DNA of 64,000 bases from Bradyrhizobium icense (GCF_001693385.1 NZ_CP016428.1:4402001-4466000), one strand, 5' to 3'. Counted from the first letter of the stretch, positions 9,340 to 19,271 are shown. Numbers and translations are program-made. The notes: generated from the letters alone by a model not told the origin.

Positions 9340-11082
9340 TTACTCCGTGCCTTCCGAGCGGAAGATGGCAATCGAGATCGCCTTGCCCTGCGAGATGTTA
9401 TAGCCCTCGATTCGCTTCGCTACATTGTAGCGCAGCCCGATCGCTTCGGCGCGCTGGACGAAGGCGCGCTCGGTGCGCCATTCGACCAGCGCGAAGCGGC
9501 AACTGCCCTGCCCGAGGAAATCGGCCGCACCCGATCCGTCGGTGAGCAGCGTGCCGGTGCCGGTCATGAATACGAGGCTCGGCTCGTGAAAGCCCGCGGC
9601 CGCCGCCTTTGGCCCGACGCAGACCACGTTGCGAAGCGCGCGCGCGATCTCGGCGCTTGGAAACATGGCCGTCAGCGACGGCATGACGATGCCGTAGATT
9701 CCGACCGCCAGAAACATCGCCGCGACCACGGCATTCAGCAGCGAGCGCTCGGCGCGGCTGTCCTCGAACATCCACCACGCGATCAGGCCGAAGATCATCG
9801 CTGCCGCCAGGAAGGGCCAGGCCGGAAATGCCGGGTAATGCGTCAGCTTGATGGCGCCGATGACGGCGATCACGGATGCCCCGGCCGGAATGACAAACCA
9901 CCAGGCCGCACCGCGCATCAGCCAGGATCGCGACAGCACGCGGCGCTCCAGCGCGCCGGCGGTGAGGATCGCAATCGCCGGATAAAGCGGCAGCACGTAA
10001 TGCGGCAGCTTGGTCAGTACCGCCTCGAACACGATCCATGACGGAACCAGCCACGCCAACAGATATTGCGCGCCGGGCTCCCGCCGCGCGCGCCATACCG
10101 CTGGCGCCGCCATTCCCGCCAGCGCCGCGCCCGGCCAGAACGTTACCCAGAACAGCAGCAGATAGAGGCCGGGCGGCGCGCCATGGGACTCCTGTGCCCC
10201 GAGCTTGCTCAGCATGTCGCCGCCGAGCGAATTGGAGAAAAAGGCCTCGCCCGCGCGCCAGAAGATCGCAACGAACCATGGCAGCACCAGCACCAGCGTC
10301 CACATCAGCCCCCAGACCGGGCGCAGCCGCCACAGCCATGCCGCCGAGCGGTCCAGGATCGCGAGCGCCATGATGGTCAGCCCGACGAACATCAGGATCA
10401 GCGGCCCCTTGAGCAGGATGCCGCCGGCCAGGGCCGTCCAGAAGATCGCGGGCGCGGCCCAGGGCGGACGCACCGGATCCTCGCCACGCTGCCAGGACAA
10501 ATAGACCCGCGCCATCGCCCCCATCGCGGCGACGACGGTCAACAGCAGCATCGCATCCGTTTTGGCCAGCCTTGCTTCGGCGCCGAGCAGGACGGAACTG
10601 CACATCATCAGCGCCGCCAGCGCGGCGCCTCGTCGCGTGACAAAGGCCAGCGCCGCCCAGTAGGTCAGGAGAACCGCGCCGATGGCGCCGATCAGGGAAG
10701 GAATCCGGTAGAGCCAGATGCGCAATTGCGCGCGCGGCAGGCCGAGCGATGAGGCGGTTTCGACCACGGCGGCCTGCAGCCAATAGATGCCGACCGGCTT
10801 CTTGTAGCGGACGTCGTCCTGGAAGCGGATATCGACGAAATCGCCGCTCTCGACCATCTGCTTGGTCGCCTGCGCGAAGCGCGCTTCGTCGCGGTCGATC
10901 GGCGGAATATTGAAGAATCCAGGCAGGAACAGCACGATGCCGCACAGCACCAGAAACACGATGGCGCGAAAGTGACTCGCGGTGGCGAAGTCGAACACAG
11001 CCGCCACCCTGCGGCCGGAATGCGCAGGTTTTACAGGCTGTTGGCCCGCTCCAAAGCGTGGGGGCTGCAAGGTTTCCACCAT
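9340..11082 (-). CDS. ArnT-like glycosyltransferase (PMT/GT39 family)
   Basis: This is a 580-residue polytopic membrane protein. Its first periplasmic loop carries the signature PPIDRDEARFAQATKQMVE followed by YKKPVGIYWLQA, as in ArnT and other lipid A glycosyltransferases that use a polyprenyl-phosphate sugar. About twelve hydrophobic segments follow and there is a soluble C-terminal domain. It is the first gene of the cassette ArnT-like / PAP2 / GT2 / LAB_N, all on the minus strand with short spacing or overlap. The likely role is decoration of lipid A or another envelope glycan at the outer face of the inner membrane. Confidence 0.9.
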   Translation of the reverse strand: MVETLQPPRFGAGQQPVKPAHSGRRVAAVFDFATASHFRAIVFLVLCGIVLFLPGFFNIPPIDRDEARFAQATKQMVESGDFVDIRFQDDVRYKKPVGIYWLQAAVVETASSLGLPRAQLRIWLYRIPSLIGAIGAVLLTYWAALAFVTRRGAALAALMMCSSVLLGAEARLAKTDAMLLLTVVAAMGAMARVYLSWQRGEDPVRPPWAAPAIFWTALAGGILLKGPLILMFVGLTIMALAILDRSAAWLWRLRPVWGLMWTLVLVLPWFVAIFWRAGEAFFSNSLGGDMLSKLGAQESHGAPPGLYLLLFWVTFWPGAALAGMAAPAVWRARREPGAQYLLAWLVPSWIVFEAVLTKLPHYVLPLYPAIAILTAGALERRVLSRSWLMRGAAWWFVIPAGASVIAVIGAIKLTHYPAFPAWPFLAAAMIFGLIAWWMFEDSRAERSLLNAVVAAMFLAVGIYGIVMPSLTAMFPSAEIARALRNVVCVGPKAAAAGFHEPSLVFMTGTGTLLTDGSGAADFLGQGSCRFALVEWRTERAFVQRAEAIGLRYNVAKRIEGYNISQGKAISIAIFRSEGTE

Positions 11083-11159
11083 GCTGTTCGCATACGATGA
11101 AACCGCACTGCAAACAACACCGTAAGACCCTTAAGTCGCGGTCATCAGAGCGTTTTTCC

Positions 11160-13379
11160 TTACTGTACCCGGATGACCACGGTATCGGCAGCGCCGGTCG
11201 CGTCGATCACCGTCAACCGGGCAAAGCCCGGTCCCGGCGGGTCGACCAGGCGCTGACGCCGGCTGTCGATCTCGCCGACGGAGGCGCCGTTCATCATGAT
11301 GGTCAACGGTAGTACGCCGCCGGCAACTTTGACCGGCATCGCGGCGGCCTGGCCGTTACCCGAACGGTCGACGTCGATGCGCGAACCGTTCAGGGGAAAT
11401 TGAATGCGCGGAGTGGAATCGCTGCCGGTCCGCATCAACTCGCCGACCGGACGGAACCGCCGCAACGGCAACGGCAGCTTGGCATTGCCAGCGATCAGCG
11501 CACCTTTCGGCGGCTTCGGCAGCGCCGCCGGGATTTTTCCGGTGCGGGCAAAGGCGTCGAACAGGATCGGCGCGGCGGCAGTGCGGCCGATCAGGCCGGG
11601 CACCGGCGCGCCGTCGGGACGCCCGACCCACACGCCGATGGTGATGCGGCCATCGAAGCCGACCGACCAGGCGTCGCGATAGCCGTAACTGGTGCCGGTC
11701 TTGAAGGCGATTTTGTTGTGCACGCCGTTTTCCGGCGGCGGCGTGCCGAGCAGCACGTTGCCGACCTGCCAGGCGGCGGCCTGGTCCATCAGCCGCAGCG
11801 GCTCGCGCTCGTCGCTGGTGAGCATGATTTCACGCAGCGGCTTCGCCGCGCCGAGCCGCGCCAGTCCGGCATAGAGCTGCGCCAGATCCTGCAAGGTGAC
11901 GCCGACGCCCCCAAGACCCATCGCAAGGCCCGGCGCCTCGTCCTTCGGCAGCACGAGGTTGCCGCCCGCCTGCTTCAGCCGTGACGACAGCCGGCTGGAG
12001 CCGACGCGATCGAGCAGCGCGATTGCCGGCACGTTCAGCGAAAGCTGCAGCGCCTTGCGCACCGGCACCGTGCCCTGGAACGTCATGTCGAAATTTTCCG
12101 GCGCATAGGAGCCGAAGCGGATCGGACGGTCGTCGATCAGGCTCTCGGGATGCACAAAGCCATCCTCGAAGGCGAGGCCGTAGATGAATGGTTTTAGCGT
12201 CGATCCCGGCGACCGCACCGCGCGGGTCATGTCGACCTGTCCGGCGCGGCGCTCGTCGAAATAGTCCGACGAGCCGACGCGCGCCAGCACGTCGCCCGTT
12301 TCATTGTCGACCGCGATGATGGCGACCGAAATGTTCGGACCCTGCGCCACGGCACGGTCGCGCGCCAACGCTTCCAGCGTTTTCTGCAAGCCGGAATCAA
12401 GCGTGAGCTTGATCAGCGGCGTATCCTTCACCGTCGCCGTTGCGGCATCGGAGGAATGCGGCGCGAGGATCGGCATCGGCTTGCGCAGCCGCGGCACCGC
12501 GACCGCCTTGGCCTGTGCCGCGTCCGCTTGCGACACGACGCCATCCTCGACCATCCGCGCCAGCACACGGTCGCGCGCGGTATGGGCCGCTTCCGGATGA
12601 CGGTCGAGCCGGCGGCGTTCCGGCGATTGCGGCAGCGCGACCAGGAGTGCGGTCTCCGCAAGCGAAAGCCGTTTCGGCTCCTTGCCGAAATAGGCGATGG
12701 AAGCAGCGCGGATGCCTTCGAGATTGCCGCCGAATGGCGCCAGCGCCAGATAGAGATCGAGGATTTCGTCCTTGCTCAGTTGCCGCTCGAGCTGGACCGC
12801 GCGCACCATCTGGCGCAGTTTTGCATACACCGAGCGCTCGCGCCGCGGCTCCATCAGCCGCGCCAGTTGCATCGTAATGGTCGAGCCGCCGGAGACGATG
12901 TGGCCGCGCGTTAAGAACTGCAGCGCAGCCCGCCCCAGCGCCAGCGGATCGACGCCGCCGTGCGACCAGAAGCGGCGATCTTCATAGGCGAGTAGCACCT
13001 TCAGATAGCCGGGATCGACTGCCGTCTTCGCATCCACCGGCAGCCGCCAGCGTCCGTCGGCCATCGCATAGGCGCGCAGCAGCTTGCCGTTGCGATCGAC
13101 GATGGTGGTGGATACTTTTCGTGCCTCTTCCAGCGGCAACGGCCCGAGCGAGTAGACCCAGCCAGCGAATGCGGTGGTGACTACGATGAAGACGAAGGCG
13201 AGCGTTACGGCGATCCGGAAAAAGCGATGAGGTCCAACACAACCGTCATGGCCGGGCTTGTCCTGGCCATCCACGTCTTTGCTTCCTCGAATGGAGGAAG
13301 ACGTGGATGCCCGGATCAAGCTCGGGCATGATGACCGAGATTGCGCTGACGCCGCGTCGCTCATCTCATCTTCACTCAT
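11160..13379 (-). CDS. pbpC: Penicillin-binding protein 1C
   Basis: The 739-residue bifunctional class A PBP has an N-terminal membrane anchor at about residues 55-75. The GT51 transglycosylase follows (EDRRFWSHGGVDPLALGRA, then GGSTITMQLARLMEP), then the transpeptidase with STLK (in SPGSTLKPF), the SLN of LSLNVPA, and KTGTS, and finally a BiPBP_C domain. ATG 13379 overlaps the stop of the alpha-2-macroglobulin gene (ATGA). Residues about 16-49 are encoded by a palindromic intergenic-type repeat (see 13243-13337); no other ATG lies between it and the anchor, so the repeat is probably translated. PBP1C with periplasmic A2M is a known pair (PbpC/YfhM). Confidence 0.93.
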   Translation of the reverse strand: MSEDEMSDAASAQSRSSCPSLIRASTSSSIRGSKDVDGQDKPGHDGCVGPHRFFRIAVTLAFVFIVVTTAFAGWVYSLGPLPLEEARKVSTTIVDRNGKLLRAYAMADGRWRLPVDAKTAVDPGYLKVLLAYEDRRFWSHGGVDPLALGRAALQFLTRGHIVSGGSTITMQLARLMEPRRERSVYAKLRQMVRAVQLERQLSKDEILDLYLALAPFGGNLEGIRAASIAYFGKEPKRLSLAETALLVALPQSPERRRLDRHPEAAHTARDRVLARMVEDGVVSQADAAQAKAVAVPRLRKPMPILAPHSSDAATATVKDTPLIKLTLDSGLQKTLEALARDRAVAQGPNISVAIIAVDNETGDVLARVGSSDYFDERRAGQVDMTRAVRSPGSTLKPFIYGLAFEDGFVHPESLIDDRPIRFGSYAPENFDMTFQGTVPVRKALQLSLNVPAIALLDRVGSSRLSSRLKQAGGNLVLPKDEAPGLAMGLGGVGVTLQDLAQLYAGLARLGAAKPLREIMLTSDEREPLRLMDQAAAWQVGNVLLGTPPPENGVHNKIAFKTGTSYGYRDAWSVGFDGRITIGVWVGRPDGAPVPGLIGRTAAAPILFDAFARTGKIPAALPKPPKGALIAGNAKLPLPLRRFRPVGELMRTGSDSTPRIQFPLNGSRIDVDRSGNGQAAAMPVKVAGGVLPLTIMMNGASVGEIDSRRQRLVDPPGPGFARLTVIDATGAADTVVIRVQ
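13243..13337. repeat. Palindromic interspersed repeat inside the pbpC 5' coding region
   Basis: The two arms can pair: CATCCACGTCTT (13268-13279) with AAGACGTGGATG (13298-13309). The pairing extends imperfectly outward through GCCGGGCTTGTCC and GGATCAAGCTCGGGC to CATGG/CATGATG ends. This type of dispersed palindrome is normally intergenic in bradyrhizobia. Here it is read in frame and supplies a Ser-rich, then Asp/Gly-rich, segment ahead of the membrane anchor of PBP1C. Confidence 0.8.
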
Positions 13380-16300
13380 TTCGCCGGACGCACCTCAACC
13401 GAACCGGTGCCGGTACGGCCGTAGCGCGAGGGGTTGTACATGTCCTCGACATAGGCCTGCGGCAGCACGTATTTGCCGGGCGAGACCGCGCGCGCGATGT
13501 AGGCCACCGTGAACACCGCCTGGTCGTTGCTGGCGCGATCGATCGCCGCCGTGAAGCGGTCGTCGCGGAACTCGGTATGCTCCGGCTCCTCTCCGTCCTC
13601 GATCCAGTCCAGCGTGCCGGAGTCACCGGACGACACCAGGCGCGGGTTGTCGATCTCGAGGCCGGCCGGCAGATAGTCGGCCACCATGATGTGCCCGTGT
13701 TCCGGCTTGGCCTCGGTGATCTTCAACACCACCGCGAAGCGATCGTTCTGCTTGGCCTTGGTGACGTCGGCGGGCTTGCCGTCGAGCGTGAAATAATTCC
13801 GCTCGATCTTGAAGCCGTTGGAAGCTGCCGGCTCGGGGGTAACCGGCGAGCCCGAGACCGAGACCACTGCCTGCACCGGCGCATCGCCGGTGTTGGTGAT
13901 CTTGACCGGCTTGCCGGCTACCGCCTCGGCCTTGTAGCTGCGATAGACGGCGGCCTTGACCGGCGATCCGTCGATATCGAGCGCCAGCGTTTCCTTCGAC
14001 AGCGCCCGCGCGGCCAGCACCATCCACGCATTCTCCTGCGTCGAGGTGTAGGGCGTAAGCCCGCGCGCCGCTTCGACCCGCTGGACGGCCTGCGTCAGCG
14101 TCGCCCGCGGCGCGTTGCCTTCGCTGGCGAGCGAGACCAGCGCTGCCGCGTCGCGCAGGGCCGAGCCGTAATCGACGCGGCCGAATTCGAGCACCGGTTT
14201 TGGCGCCAGCGCATCGAGCGCTGCCGCGTAGACCCGTTCCGCCCGCGTCTTGTCGCCGACGAGCGCCAGCGCCGCGGCGAGCTGCGATTTCGCAATCGGC
14301 GTCGCGAGATTGTTCAGCTTGGTGTCGGCAAGATAGCGCAGGTCGCCGATCGGCGCTGCGCCATTGCGGGCAAGCACGTAAAGGCCATAGGCCAGATCGC
14401 GACCGCCGTCCTTTTCCGGCTCGTCGGCATTGACCACCGAATTTCGGATGCGATCCAGCGCGCTCTTGAACAGCACGTCCGGCACCGCAAAACCCTTTTC
14501 GCGGGCGCGGGTCAGGAAGTCGGTCACATAGGCGTCGAGCCAGGCGTCTTCACCGCCGGCCGACCACAGGCCGAACGAGCCGTTCGAGCCCTGGCGGGCC
14601 AAGAGCCGTTCGATCGCATCCTTGATGCGCTGGTCGACTGCGGTATCCATCGCCAGATGCGCGCCGGCCGCCAGATCGTTGACGTAGAGCAGCGGCATCG
14701 CGCGGCTGGTGATCTGTTCTGAACAGCCGTGCGGATAGCGATCCAGCGCCTTCAAGATGGTCGCCGCATCGAGTGCGGTGGACAGGCTCACCGACAGCGA
14801 CACGCTGCCGGTGCCCGACACCAAGTCGGAGAACATGTCCGGGGTCAGCGTCAGGCTTTCGCCTTTGGCCAGTGTCCGGATCGAGCGCCGCGCCAGCACC
14901 TGCGTCGCCGCCTTGACGTCGAGCGCATAGTGCCGCGCCAGCGTCAGGCCGTTCGGGCCCTTGATGTCGACGTCGAGATTGGCGGTGCCTGCGCCGCCGG
15001 CATCGAGCGCCAGCGACATCGAGGTCCGCTGCTTGGCCGCTAGTTTGACCGTCGTGCTGGGATTACCCGTCACCTTCACGGGTCCCGAGGTCTTCACGCT
15101 GATGCTGTAGTCGCCGGGCGCGCCTTCGACATTGTCGAGGTCGAAACTCATGGTGCCCTTGTCGCCATTGAGCAGGAAGCGCGGCAGCGTCGCCGTCAGC
15201 ACGACGGGATCGCGCACCGTGACGTCGATGGTGGCACGGCCGAGCTTGGTCGCAGTCCACGCCACCGCCATCACCCGCGCGGTGCCGGCGAATTCCGGAA
15301 TGTCAAAACCGATCTCGGCGGTGCCGTCGGCGCCAACTGTGACGATGCCGGAATAGAGCGCGAGCGGCTTCTGCGTGGGCGGCGAGCCTTGCAGCTCGGC
15401 GCCGGCGGCGTCGCCGCCGGTCCTGATCTGGCCGCGCGTGCCCTGCATGCCGTCGATCAACTGGCCGTAGAGGTCACGGATTTCAGCCGTGAGGCGGCGC
15501 TGACCGAGATAGTAGTCATCAGGCGCCGGCGGCTTGTAATTGGTCAGGTTGAGAATGCCGACATCGACCGCGGCCACGACGACCTTGGCGTCCTCGCCGG
15601 GATTGAGCCCGCCGAGCTTGACCGGAATCTTCAAGCTGGTGCCGGGTCGAACCAGCGGCGGCGGCGACAGCGCGACGGCAAGCGTGCGCGCCTTCTTGTC
15701 GATGCCGAACCATTTGAGCCCGATCGCCCGTCCGGGCATCCGCAACGCCGCCGCGTCCAGCGGTCGCCGCAGCGTCGCCAGCACATAGGCGCCGGTGCCC
15801 CAGTCCTTGCCGACCGTCAGCTTGACCTGCTGCGTGCCTTCCTTGACGTCCACGGTCTGCGTCGTCAGCAGGCGGTCGCCGAGCACGTTGACCGTCAGCT
15901 TGCCGGACGTGCGCGCATTGACCGACACCACCATGGTATCGCCGGAGGCGTATTCCGGCCTGTCGATCGAGGTCTCCAACAAATCAGGCGTATCGGCGCT
16001 GCCGTCGGAATACCAGCCGACGTCGAACTGCACCGAGGTGATCGGGCCATCCGCCTCGTTCGATTTTACGTCCAGGCGATAGCGGCCGGGCTCCGGTGCG
16101 ACCGATACCCGCGCCGCCTTGTCTGATGTCAGCGTCAGGTCGCCATCGGCAACGCGTTTGGTGGATTTGACCGGCTCATATTCCCAGGACGAGTACTGGC
16201 GATACCACTGATAGCGCGACTCCATTTTCAGCAGTTCGTAGCGCAGGCCGTCGCGCGACAGTTGCTTGCCGTCCGGGCTGACGAACACCACGTCGAATTC

Positions 16301-18589
16301 GGCCTTGTCGCCCTCGGCGACGCTCTTGTCGCCGAACAGCGGCTTGATGCCGATCAGCGCCGCCGTTGGCGCTACCGGAAGCACCAGCTTGCGTTCCACG
16401 GCGCGGCCGCCGGTCTCCACCATCCGGATGAAGATCTGCGCCTCCTGCGGCTGGGTCGAGGTCGGTGCCTTTGCCAGCGATACCGGGAAGGTCGCGACAC
16501 CGTTGGCGTCGGCCTCCGGCAGGTTCTCGATCGGGGTGCGCTCGTTGGAGGCGGTTTCCTCGTCCGCCACGCCGAACTGGTAGCCGGGATAGCCGGGCCG
16601 CCCGGAGGCAGCGGGGGCGACCAGCACGTCGCCTTCGAGCTGCAGGCCCGACGCCGGCGCGCCATAAAGGAATTTTCCTGCGACCTTCAGTTCAAGCGGA
16701 GTCTCCGGCCTGATTGCCTTCTCCTTGGCGGATACCTCGAATTCGATCCGCTCGGGAATGTAATCCTCGACCATGAAGGTGGTCTCGCCGACGGACGAAC
16801 CCTTGGGGTCGGTAAAGGCGCGCACCCGCCAGGTCCCGGTCGGCACCGCGGAATTGAGCGGCAGCGCAAGAGAGCGGCCACCTGCGCCCTGGTCGGGGAG
16901 CTGGGCGCGGCGGAATTCGACGCCGTCCGGCCGCTCGATCACCAGCGTCAGCGGCCCGCCGGCCATGGCGTTACCCTGCCCGTCTCGGAGCAGCGCGGTC
17001 AGGTAGACCGTCTCGTTCGACCGGTAGACGCCGCGCTCGGCATAGACGAAGGCGTCGGCGCCGGCCGGCACCGCCCGCCCGGACACGCCGCGGTCGGTAA
17101 GGTCGAAGGCGCTGGTCTTCAGGCTGAGGAAGGCGTAGTCCGCCTTCTCGCTCATGACCGTCAGGAGCGCCGGCGACAGCCCGCCTTCGCCGCGCGCAAG
17201 CCCGGCCTCGAACAGCACATGGCCGGCATCATCGGTCTTGCGGGTCGCCAAAATCTCGTTGTTGCGCGCGACCAGCCGCACCTCGGCCTTCGATACGGCT
17301 TCGGTCGAAGCCAGCGAATTGACGAAGACATGGATGCCGTCATTGCCGGAAAACGCTGTTAGCCCCATGTCGGAGACGATGAACCACTGCGTCGCCAGCG
17401 AGCCGTCATCGTCGCCGCCGCTGCCGGGGCCCTTGGCCGCCGCCGTCATCACATAAACGCCGGGTTGCAAATCGCCGAGCGCCTGGTCGACCGGGAAAGC
17501 CGTCACGACGTCCTGGTTCAGCGTGGAGGCGGTGGCAAGCTCGCCGGACCAGACCTTGACGCCACGCTCGTTGCCGAGATCGGAAAGCTGGTAGCTGGAG
17601 AGTGTCTTCTGGAAATCGCTGTCGACCACCGTGTTGATCAGGTTACGGTCGCCGATCCGGAATACGTTGACGTTCACCGAAGGCGTATTGACGCTGACCA
17701 GCGGAATGCCGCGCTGGCCGGTGCGCGGCAGCACGTAGGCCCGCCCGGTGAAACGCACGAACGGCTTGCGGTCGCGCACATAGATGTTGAACTCGGCCGA
17801 TTTGGGCAGGCTCTCCTTCACCGTGGACGGCAGGCCGGCGCGCAGATTGACGTTGTAGCGCTCGCCATGCTTCAGCCCGTCGACGCAGAGCTGCTTGCCT
17901 TCGCTCGTCAGCGCCGGCTTGTCGGTGCCGGCCTGCGCCACGAACGGCGCGAAATCGACCCGCTTGGCGAGGTCTTCGGAGAACTGGAAACAGGCGCGCG
18001 GCGAGGCGCCGTCGGAATCCACGGTATAATCGAGCAGCCGGAAGCCGTGCTGGTCGCGCATCTTCTCGTACTGCCCGCGGACCTCGGCGACCTCGCGCAT
18101 GTCGAGCGACAGCCGTAGCGCATCCAGCGCCGGCCGCCACAGCTTGCGTTCGGACATGGCGCGGCCGAGCACGGCCAGCGCATCGGCCTCCTCGGCCTGG
18201 TTGCCGGCGCGCTGATAGGCGATGTAGGCCGCGGTCGAGGCGCGCTCATACAGGAAGGTCTGTTCGCTGGAGCTGGCGGCGCGGATCTGGAAGATGGTCT
18301 TGGCGAGCCGCAGCCAGTTGGCGCTGTCTTCAGGCGTGGTGGCGGCGATCTGGCCGAGGATCTGCAGGCCCACCCGGAAGTCGGCGCGCTTGAAGGCGGC
18401 GTCGGCGTCGTTGCGCAGCGTCGCGGAGGATTTGGCCACCGGCCCCGCCTCGCTCTTGATCTGGGCCTCCAGCTTGACCGCCGAATCGGCCAGCTCGTCG
18501 CGCTTGAACGCCTTGTCCGCAGCCCCCGCCGCCGTCAGGCCAAGCGCCAGCGTGGCGCAAATCACTGTGGCGCGAACCAAACCGATCAT
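13376..18589 (-). CDS. Bacterial alpha-2-macroglobulin (YfhM-type, thioester-containing)
   Basis: The 1737-residue periplasmic protein has the MG1-like region, a repeated macroglobulin fold, and the thioester motif GCSEQ at about residue 1287 followed by the TED helices (DLAAGAHLAMDTAVDQRI). The start at 18589 is chosen from AAGGAG six bases upstream; it then begins with a signal peptide (VRATVICATLALGLTAAGA). There is no lipobox, so it is probably soluble, unlike the E. coli lipoprotein. Bacterial A2M traps attacking proteases, and its gene is coupled to pbpC as in many proteobacteria, which suggests protection plus cell-wall repair. Confidence 0.94.
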   Translation of the reverse strand: MIGLVRATVICATLALGLTAAGAADKAFKRDELADSAVKLEAQIKSEAGPVAKSSATLRNDADAAFKRADFRVGLQILGQIAATTPEDSANWLRLAKTIFQIRAASSSEQTFLYERASTAAYIAYQRAGNQAEEADALAVLGRAMSERKLWRPALDALRLSLDMREVAEVRGQYEKMRDQHGFRLLDYTVDSDGASPRACFQFSEDLAKRVDFAPFVAQAGTDKPALTSEGKQLCVDGLKHGERYNVNLRAGLPSTVKESLPKSAEFNIYVRDRKPFVRFTGRAYVLPRTGQRGIPLVSVNTPSVNVNVFRIGDRNLINTVVDSDFQKTLSSYQLSDLGNERGVKVWSGELATASTLNQDVVTAFPVDQALGDLQPGVYVMTAAAKGPGSGGDDDGSLATQWFIVSDMGLTAFSGNDGIHVFVNSLASTEAVSKAEVRLVARNNEILATRKTDDAGHVLFEAGLARGEGGLSPALLTVMSEKADYAFLSLKTSAFDLTDRGVSGRAVPAGADAFVYAERGVYRSNETVYLTALLRDGQGNAMAGGPLTLVIERPDGVEFRRAQLPDQGAGGRSLALPLNSAVPTGTWRVRAFTDPKGSSVGETTFMVEDYIPERIEFEVSAKEKAIRPETPLELKVAGKFLYGAPASGLQLEGDVLVAPAASGRPGYPGYQFGVADEETASNERTPIENLPEADANGVATFPVSLAKAPTSTQPQEAQIFIRMVETGGRAVERKLVLPVAPTAALIGIKPLFGDKSVAEGDKAEFDVVFVSPDGKQLSRDGLRYELLKMESRYQWYRQYSSWEYEPVKSTKRVADGDLTLTSDKAARVSVAPEPGRYRLDVKSNEADGPITSVQFDVGWYSDGSADTPDLLETSIDRPEYASGDTMVVSVNARTSGKLTVNVLGDRLLTTQTVDVKEGTQQVKLTVGKDWGTGAYVLATLRRPLDAAALRMPGRAIGLKWFGIDKKARTLAVALSPPPLVRPGTSLKIPVKLGGLNPGEDAKVVVAAVDVGILNLTNYKPPAPDDYYLGQRRLTAEIRDLYGQLIDGMQGTRGQIRTGGDAAGAELQGSPPTQKPLALYSGIVTVGADGTAEIGFDIPEFAGTARVMAVAWTATKLGRATIDVTVRDPVVLTATLPRFLLNGDKGTMSFDLDNVEGAPGDYSISVKTSGPVKVTGNPSTTVKLAAKQRTSMSLALDAGGAGTANLDVDIKGPNGLTLARHYALDVKAATQVLARRSIRTLAKGESLTLTPDMFSDLVSGTGSVSLSVSLSTALDAATILKALDRYPHGCSEQITSRAMPLLYVNDLAAGAHLAMDTAVDQRIKDAIERLLARQGSNGSFGLWSAGGEDAWLDAYVTDFLTRAREKGFAVPDVLFKSALDRIRNSVVNADEPEKDGGRDLAYGLYVLARNGAAPIGDLRYLADTKLNNLATPIAKSQLAAALALVGDKTRAERVYAAALDALAPKPVLEFGRVDYGSALRDAAALVSLASEGNAPRATLTQAVQRVEAARGLTPYTSTQENAWMVLAARALSKETLALDIDGSPVKAAVYRSYKAEAVAGKPVKITNTGDAPVQAVVSVSGSPVTPEPAASNGFKIERNYFTLDGKPADVTKAKQNDRFAVVLKITEAKPEHGHIMVADYLPAGLEIDNPRLVSSGDSGTLDWIEDGEEPEHTEFRDDRFTAAIDRASNDQAVFTVAYIARAVSPGKYVLPQAYVEDMYNPSRYGRTGTGSVEVRPAK

Positions 18590-18907
18590 GATGGGCTCCT
18601 TGCCGCGGACAGATGCCGCGTAACGACCAAAAAAGGCGCGAAAAGGTGACGGACTGATGGCGGAGGTGAAGGCTTGCGATAGGATCGCATGCATGGCGCT
18701 GGCAGTCCAAACGGTCCCGCCCGCCCTGACCGGCGGATCGCCGGCGGGTAGGCATGTGTGTCAGGGCGGACTATATGAGACAGCCCGCCGTCTGGCTTTG
18801 TCGCCCCCTTGAGGAAATCGGTTCGACCGTCTTGGCGGGAAAGCGGATTTTTCATATTGGCAGTGCTAGAGAGGCCAAGGCGATGGCCAGTTGTCTATCG
18901 CCCGGAC
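18590..18907. other. Intergenic region between the A2M gene and tRNA-Arg
   Basis: The only supported element is the A2M ribosome-binding site next to 18590. The upstream promoters of the A2M gene (minus strand) and of the tRNA (plus strand) must lie here, but I cannot place them with confidence. I see no coding potential. Confidence 0.5.
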
Positions 18908-18984
18908 GGTCCCGTAGCTCAACTGGATAGAGTAGCGGATTTCTACTCCGCGGGTTGCAGGTTCGAATCCTGCCGGGATCGCCA
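18908..18984 (+). tRNA. tRNA-Arg(UCU), CCA encoded
   Basis: The cloverleaf folds by eye. The acceptor GGTCCCG pairs with CGGGATC with one G-T pair. The D-arm is in TAGCTCAACTGGATAGAGTA, the anticodon stem GCGGA/TCCGC encloses loop TTTCTAC (anticodon TCT), and the T-arm carries GGTTCGAATCC. The discriminator is G at 18981 and CCA follows at 18982-18984. The 3' half, from the anticodon stem onward, is duplicated at 35876-35927, so this gene is the integration target of the element to its right. The left copy is a complete, presumably functional tRNA. Confidence 0.96.
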
Positions 18985-18988
18985 CTAC
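18937..18988 (+). repeat. attL: 52-bp direct repeat in the tRNA-Arg 3' half
   Basis: The 52 bases are identical to 35876-35927 and the flanking bases differ on both sides (C versus A before, T versus C after). The repeat begins at the GGA of the anticodon stem and ends four bases after the CCA. This is the usual target footprint of tyrosine recombinases that use the anticodon-to-T-arm part of a tRNA gene. Confidence 0.95.
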
Positions 18989-19271
18989 TTCTGATGATCA
19001 ATCAACAACTTGGCGCGTTCCGCCGTTCGTTCTAGCACGCGAACCGTGTTGCGCGGCGTTACACGTCGCTGACAGCGATTTCAACGCCTTACAAGCAGCT
19101 ACAAGCAGCTCCACGCAACACGAGCGCAACACGGCCTTTCCTGCTTCGTTCGCATCTGAGGGGGATACCGACGCCATCGGACTTGTCGTTCTGATTGTCG
19201 CAATCGTCGCGCTATTCATTGCCGCCAAGCTGCAGCCGTGTGGACCGAAGAAGGGCCCGCCGACGTGAATG

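Noticed and set aside
13307..17362. Long plus-strand frames opposite the A2M gene
   Set aside because: Shadows of the well-supported A2M frame; composition biased to Arg/Gly/Asp and no signals.
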